This document shows, one piece after another, positions 5,458-9,709 of a stretch of 9,709 nucleotides of DNA. The DNA comes from Deltaproteobacteria bacterium UBA7527. Its GTDB lineage: Bacteria; Desulfobacterota; Syntrophorhabdia; Syntrophorhabdales; Syntrophorhabdaceae. Below the pieces are notes generated by a model that was not told where the DNA came from, did no database searches, and worked only from the letters and a program-made list of their open reading frames with translations. The stretch is taken from positions 127,838 to 137,546 of the forward strand of contig DLMV01000080.1 in the NCBI GenBank assembly GCA_002478225.1, written 5' to 3'. The position numbers were made by a program, and so were the translations under genes. Numbering within the stretch: position 1 is the first letter of the stretch; every line of letters starts with the position of its first letter.

Positions 5458-8400
5458 ATGGAAGAAAAGCGGACAGAATGGCATTCAACGGCTCTGCAGG
5501 TGAACCTCGAAAGGACCGCCGCAGTCGTTGAGATACCTGAAACATACCAGGTCCTTCTTGATGTGGCGAATGATCATTATGGGGTCCTGAAGCGCTCAAG
5601 AGAGCTTCTCACGGAATTACACCACCCGTATGTCAATTGGGATTATGTCTTAGCAAAGCTTAAAACGCTCTCTATTGGTGACTTCTATGATTTTAATAAC
5701 CACAGTGAGGGTTTTGGCGCACTGAAAATGCTTCACGAGATCTATGTCCGCGTCATCTCTTCGACAGCAGCCGAAGATGTCAGGGACAGCGCTGTACGAT
5801 ACCTCTTTGAATACATGAACATGATACTCACGAACAGCAGCGAGTTCCTGGAAAGGAACCTGTCATTGTTCCCGTCCTTTTTTGACTCGCTCCTGAAGAT
5901 CGCCGGCGATAGCGGTTTTTTATTGAAAAAATGCTCAAGCTACCTGAAGACGATCCTGAACTTTGCCATTGAACATGATACCGGTTTTCAAACAGGCTCA
6001 CTCGCATTGTTGCTCTATAAAGTTTTTAAGATAAATTACACATTCTGGCTGACGCAGCCTGATCCCGTTCGCTGGCTGCCAGCGGATAGCGCATCACCCG
6101 AGATGCTCGATCTGTATGATAAGCTCATCAAACCGCTTCAGCATGGGAATATCTCTCTCCTGAGCAGAGAGCTTGAAAAGCTGCATAATAGAGAAAATGG
6201 GGATACAAAAGACATTCTTAAGGCCTACATCGATCTGCCGGATTTTTTTCAGATAGTAAATGCCTATTCGGTCGTTGCGGATGAGCTTGAAAAACGGGAA
6301 GAGTTTGCCGGCAGGCATTATCTCATTAAGCTTGATTTTCTCTTTAATGTAATGAATGTAAACGGTCTCTCTGATATACATAACAACGTTTTGCTGGAGA
6401 TCAACCGTTGTCTTGGAAGGGTCTTCAAGGAGGAAAGCAGCCACGACCTCCATGATTTTGTCAGGAAAGTGTTCTTTTTGCTGAAAAAGAACGTCACTGC
6501 ACACCGGTATCAGACCACCACAATAGATTGCATCACAACATTCGCAAAAGGTGTTTTTGAGCAGAACAGCCATTCGCTCGTAGATACCTTTATAGACGAG
6601 CTCATAGCTTTTGGGTTCCAGCCCCCGGACGTAAAAGGTTCGAATGCAGAGTGGCAGGTGCAGGTAAACCCTGCGCACATAAAGAACATAAGGGCGTGGC
6701 TGGAGATCATCGCAATGAAGCCGAGATGGACGAAGCGGCTCTTGTCCGCGTTTATCATTAACCTGAAGCTGCAGGGGGTCTTTGTCAGGGACACCGATCT
6801 GCTGCAGAGGGACATCTCCGCGCTGCTTAGTTCGGATATATTGCCGGCGTACAACCTGGTCAAGCAGCTCCTCAGGATATTTCCTGTTTACTTCACCGAG
6901 ATCGGCGCTGAGGGAGAGCTTCGGGATATATCGACAAAGGTGGATGAGCTTACAATGAGGAACGACAAGCTGGTCTATTTCCTCCGTAAGCAATCCCACG
7001 TGGAGAGCAACAGCCTCCTCGTTCCCTTTGTTGAAGACATATTCCGTTACTGGTATTCCGGGGACAGGAAATATGTAAAGAGACACCTGCCGGACGAGGT
7101 CTTCGAACAGGTGCGGAACTCAGGGGAATACTTTGATGGAATGCATCAGATATTCATAGAGCTCCTGCCAACGGTGAACAATGAAATCAGCAGGCTTCTC
7201 GAATATGATACGCAAAGGATCAAAGATGAGCTTCGGCAAGTTCAGGGAGTACCGGAGAGAGACAAAGAGCGGACGGCCCTCATGATACGGCTGTACCAGC
7301 TCCTCTTCAAAAAGTATAACTACCAGCCCATTGACCTCCTGCAGGACCTGGAAGCTTCCTGTATGTTGGAACTGCCGAAGATCAGGGCATTGCGGTATGC
7401 CCTCAACAATAAAAATATCTACCGCGCCCTCGTTGTCATAATGGAGATGCTCTCCGTCCTGAAGGAGAAGATACTTTCTCCAGGGGAGTTCAAGCCCTTC
7501 GAAAATATCTATTATAAACGGCACATCGCCGCAGGTATTCCATCGATGTACGGAACTTACAGGGAAGAGAAGTTCGAGGCGATGGGGTTAACGTTCCGGC
7601 TTGAGAGTTTTGCAAGCGTTCTGTTCCAGAGGCTCGTTGAATCTTTGAACCTGAAGTTCATAACAAAGAGCACCCTTGCCAGGGTCCATGAATACCTCTG
7701 GGTATATGTGAAGGCGCTGGAGCTGGAAGGCATCGCGACAGAAGGGCTTGTCTCGAAAATGAAATACATCTCGAGCGCGCTGCAGGTAAGGCAGTTCTCT
7801 ATCGATCAGTATATCGATATCTTTCAGTTTATCGAAAAAGGCATTCAGGACATCATACGGGATTACTACATCGACGCGCACAGGGCGAACCTGTCGATAA
7901 TCGTGAAACAATTGCTTCGGGAAGACGAACAGGGAACACACAATGTGGAAGAGGCCGGCGGTGAAGAACTGACATACCAATACTCGGAGAATTTCATACG
8001 TTCCATGATATCGTCCGCATTCGGGCTACAGGCGCTCGACAACTTTGTGAATGATATTATCAGGACATTAAGCGCCGAGCTCGAAAAATTCAAAGACAAC
8101 AAACAGATCCTCAATCTTGTGATGGCATATATACCGGAGCTGGCCATATCGCCCATCCACAAGAGAAACAAAAAGATGGATAACCAGATATTGATCGGCA
8201 ACAAAGGGTATTTTTTGAAGCAGCTGGCCTCCTTCGATTTTCCGGTGCCGCCCGGTTTTATAATTACGACCGAGGTTTTCAGGGGATACGACGCGGTCAT
8301 CGCATACAAATACATCTTCAAGGATCTGAGCCTCAGGATCGCCAACGAGGTCGCTGAACTGGAAAGATTGACAGGACGGAAATTCGGAGATCCCGGGAAC

Positions 8401-9663
8401 CCGTTGCTGCTGTCTGTAAGAAGCGGAGCCACGATCTCTCTTCCTGGGATGATGCATTCTTTTCTCAATGTCGGCATCAACGAAGCGATCGCGGAGGGGC
8501 TGGGAAGGAAAAGACATTACAGGTGGGCCGCGTGGGATTCCTACAGAAGGTTTCTGCAGACCTGGGGGATGTTCAAAGGCCTTGAAAGAAATGTATTCGA
8601 TGAGATCATCAACAACTTCAAACAACAGTACAACGTAACGCGCAAGATACAATTCAACCCCGAGCAGATGAAGCAGCTCGCGCTTTCCTATAAGGAAGCC
8701 ATGAAGCGGCGAAATGTGGAGATCCCAGACGATCCTGCCGAACAGTTAAAGGAGACGATTTTGCAGGTATTCGATTCATGGTATTCCGAACAGGCAAAGA
8801 CATACCGCCACCAGATGCATCTTTCCGATGAGTGGGGGACCGCCGTCATTGTCCAGTCGATGGTATTCGGCAACCTCGATGAGAATTCAGGATCAGGGGT
8901 GATCTTTACAAGGGACCCCAAAGGATTATCTGCGAACATTGCCCTCTACGGGGATTTTATCTTTGGCGTTCAGGGCGACGATATTGTATCGGGACTTGTT
9001 GAGACATTCCCGATCTCCGAAAGACAGCGACTGACGGAGAGGCGCGATTCCGAGGTCTCGCTCGAGAAGAGGTTTCCCGAAATCTACCATGAGCTCACAA
9101 GGCTCGTCGAGATACTTATATATGAAAAAGGGTTCAACCACCAGGAGATAGAGTTCACCTTTGAGAATGCCACGAGAAAAGGCCTTTATATCCTGCAGAC
9201 GAGGGAGATGATCCAGAGGGAGACAAATAAGAGAAAGACGTTCAAGGAAACCAAAGAACTTCTCGATTCTTTTCTTGGCGCCGGGATAGGGGTGAGCGGA
9301 GGGGCTCTCTGCGGGAAAGCCGTCTTCTCTGAGGAGGAGATCCGCTTTTTCCGTTCAAAGGAACCCGATACCCCGCTGATATTGATACGGCCCGATACTG
9401 TTCCGGATGATGTAGGCGTTCTACTTCAGGTTGAAGGTTTGCTGACCGCAAGGGGAGGAGGCACTTCCCATGCAGCGGTGACGATACCACAACTTCGAAA
9501 GGTCGGGGTCGTCGGGTTCGGAAAATTGAGGGTCTACGAGTCTGAAGGTCTTTGTATCGCAGGCAGCAGGAAGATAGCCAGCGGCGACTTTATCTGTATC
9601 GACGGATGGAGCGGGGCCGTCTATTACGGCCGCCACGAAAGCGATACGGAGGCATCGTATTAG
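5458..9663 (+). CDS. Dikinase-like phosphotransferase: large unknown N-terminal region plus PPDK-type ATP-grasp and phosphohistidine domains
   Basis: This is a 1401-residue protein, soluble by appearance. Residues ~1-900 are charged, helix-rich and match no family I recognise. Residues ~905-1255 are the nucleotide-binding domain of pyruvate phosphate dikinase (PPDK): GNKG (K916), VPPGFIITTE, SVRSGA (R988), LPGMM, DSYRRFLQ, EWGTAVIVQSMVFGN (from 1125), GVIFTRDP, EIEFTFE (E1230, E1232) and LQTRE (Q1247, R1249). These align with the ATP-site Lys, Arg, Asp/Glu, Gln and Arg of PPDK, with Glu for the usual Asp at 1230. Residues ~1286-1395 are the swivelling domain, with GGGTSHAA and catalytic H1338. 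The protein then ends: the ~340-residue PEP/pyruvate barrel of PPDK and PEP synthase is absent. It should form phosphohistidine from ATP, but the acceptor is unknown. The start at 5458 has only a weak ribosome site (GGTAG). Domain calls are secure; overall function is not. Confidence 0.85.
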   Translation: MEEKRTEWHSTALQVNLERTAAVVEIPETYQVLLDVANDHYGVLKRSRELLTELHHPYVNWDYVLAKLKTLSIGDFYDFNNHSEGFGALKMLHEIYVRVISSTAAEDVRDSAVRYLFEYMNMILTNSSEFLERNLSLFPSFFDSLLKIAGDSGFLLKKCSSYLKTILNFAIEHDTGFQTGSLALLLYKVFKINYTFWLTQPDPVRWLPADSASPEMLDLYDKLIKPLQHGNISLLSRELEKLHNRENGDTKDILKAYIDLPDFFQIVNAYSVVADELEKREEFAGRHYLIKLDFLFNVMNVNGLSDIHNNVLLEINRCLGRVFKEESSHDLHDFVRKVFFLLKKNVTAHRYQTTTIDCITTFAKGVFEQNSHSLVDTFIDELIAFGFQPPDVKGSNAEWQVQVNPAHIKNIRAWLEIIAMKPRWTKRLLSAFIINLKLQGVFVRDTDLLQRDISALLSSDILPAYNLVKQLLRIFPVYFTEIGAEGELRDISTKVDELTMRNDKLVYFLRKQSHVESNSLLVPFVEDIFRYWYSGDRKYVKRHLPDEVFEQVRNSGEYFDGMHQIFIELLPTVNNEISRLLEYDTQRIKDELRQVQGVPERDKERTALMIRLYQLLFKKYNYQPIDLLQDLEASCMLELPKIRALRYALNNKNIYRALVVIMEMLSVLKEKILSPGEFKPFENIYYKRHIAAGIPSMYGTYREEKFEAMGLTFRLESFASVLFQRLVESLNLKFITKSTLARVHEYLWVYVKALELEGIATEGLVSKMKYISSALQVRQFSIDQYIDIFQFIEKGIQDIIRDYYIDAHRANLSIIVKQLLREDEQGTHNVEEAGGEELTYQYSENFIRSMISSAFGLQALDNFVNDIIRTLSAELEKFKDNKQILNLVMAYIPELAISPIHKRNKKMDNQILIGNKGYFLKQLASFDFPVPPGFIITTEVFRGYDAVIAYKYIFKDLSLRIANEVAELERLTGRKFGDPGNPLLLSVRSGATISLPGMMHSFLNVGINEAIAEGLGRKRHYRWAAWDSYRRFLQTWGMFKGLERNVFDEIINNFKQQYNVTRKIQFNPEQMKQLALSYKEAMKRRNVEIPDDPAEQLKETILQVFDSWYSEQAKTYRHQMHLSDEWGTAVIVQSMVFGNLDENSGSGVIFTRDPKGLSANIALYGDFIFGVQGDDIVSGLVETFPISERQRLTERRDSEVSLEKRFPEIYHELTRLVEILIYEKGFNHQEIEFTFENATRKGLYILQTREMIQRETNKRKTFKETKELLDSFLGAGIGVSGGALCGKAVFSEEEIRFFRSKEPDTPLILIRPDTVPDDVGVLLQVEGLLTARGGGTSHAAVTIPQLRKVGVVGFGKLRVYESEGLCIAGSRKIASGDFICIDGWSGAVYYGRHESDTEASY

Positions 9664-9684
9664 ACAGGAATATAAAGGCGCAAC

Positions 9685-9709
9685 ACCCGTAAGTCGTGAG
9701 CAGTTGTGT
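9685..9709. repeat. Interspersed repeat copy 2 (left edge, cut by window end)
   Basis: ACCCGTAAGTCGTGAG at 9685-9700 is identical to 5329-5344 and in the same orientation. It contains the first 7-base unit (9688-9694) and most of the second, then diverges from copy 1 at 9701. It starts 21 bases after the stop of the dikinase-like gene. Whether an inverted half follows cannot be seen. Confidence 0.65.

Noticed and set aside
6094..7086. 330-codon open frame on the - strand
   Set aside because: It lies wholly inside the dikinase-like gene, its translation resembles no family, and the + strand frame is continuous through it.
5458..9663. Naming the large gene ppdK or ppsA
   Set aside because: The barrel domain that binds PEP/pyruvate is absent and two thirds of the protein is unrelated, so either name would assert a reaction the sequence does not support.

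Overview
The window looks like a stretch of chromosome from an anaerobic or microaerophilic Gram-negative bacterium. The case for this is a rubrerythrin, an iron-sulfur flavoprotein, a fused FeoA-FeoB ferrous-iron transporter, and a truncated gene that begins with an export signal, in moderate-GC DNA that uses AGG/AGA and ATA codons freely. The style fits Desulfobacterota or Nitrospirota, but no marker here fixes the taxon. Every convincing gene lies on the + strand.

Region 1 (1-3214) is an iron and oxygen-defence block: the 3' part of a rubrerythrin gene, an iron-sulfur flavoprotein (Isf family), and a FeoA-FeoB fusion. The gaps are 44 and 23 bases with no visible terminator, so they are probably co-transcribed. 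Ferrous iron import sits beside iron-dependent peroxide and redox proteins.

Region 2 (3215-4185) is the remains of a regulated export locus. A TetR-type regulator has its own promoter, overlapped by nested inverted repeats that reach its start codon. Its stop codon overlaps the start of a second gene (ATGA) that encodes a signal peptide and is cut off after about 25 codons by the left end of an IS3-family (IS407-like) insertion sequence. Only that end and a broken orfA remain. By analogy with common tetR-tolC-hlyD-RND operons the lost genes were probably an efflux system; this is inference.

Region 3 (4186-5328) is a membrane-anchored calcineurin-like metallophosphoesterase that starts right at the edge of the IS remnant.

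Region 4 (5329-9709) opens with a 75-80-base element built from 7-base repeats (consensus CGTNAGN), first in forward and then in inverted orientation, forming a long dyad. A promoter-like sequence follows, then a 1401-codon gene. Its last ~500 residues are the ATP-grasp and swivelling phosphohistidine domains of pyruvate phosphate dikinase; the PEP/pyruvate barrel is missing and about 900 residues of unrecognised helical protein precede them. The same 16-base start of the repeat element recurs 21 bases after this gene, so the gene is bracketed by direct copies. This dikinase-like protein is the best candidate for an undescribed activity in the window.
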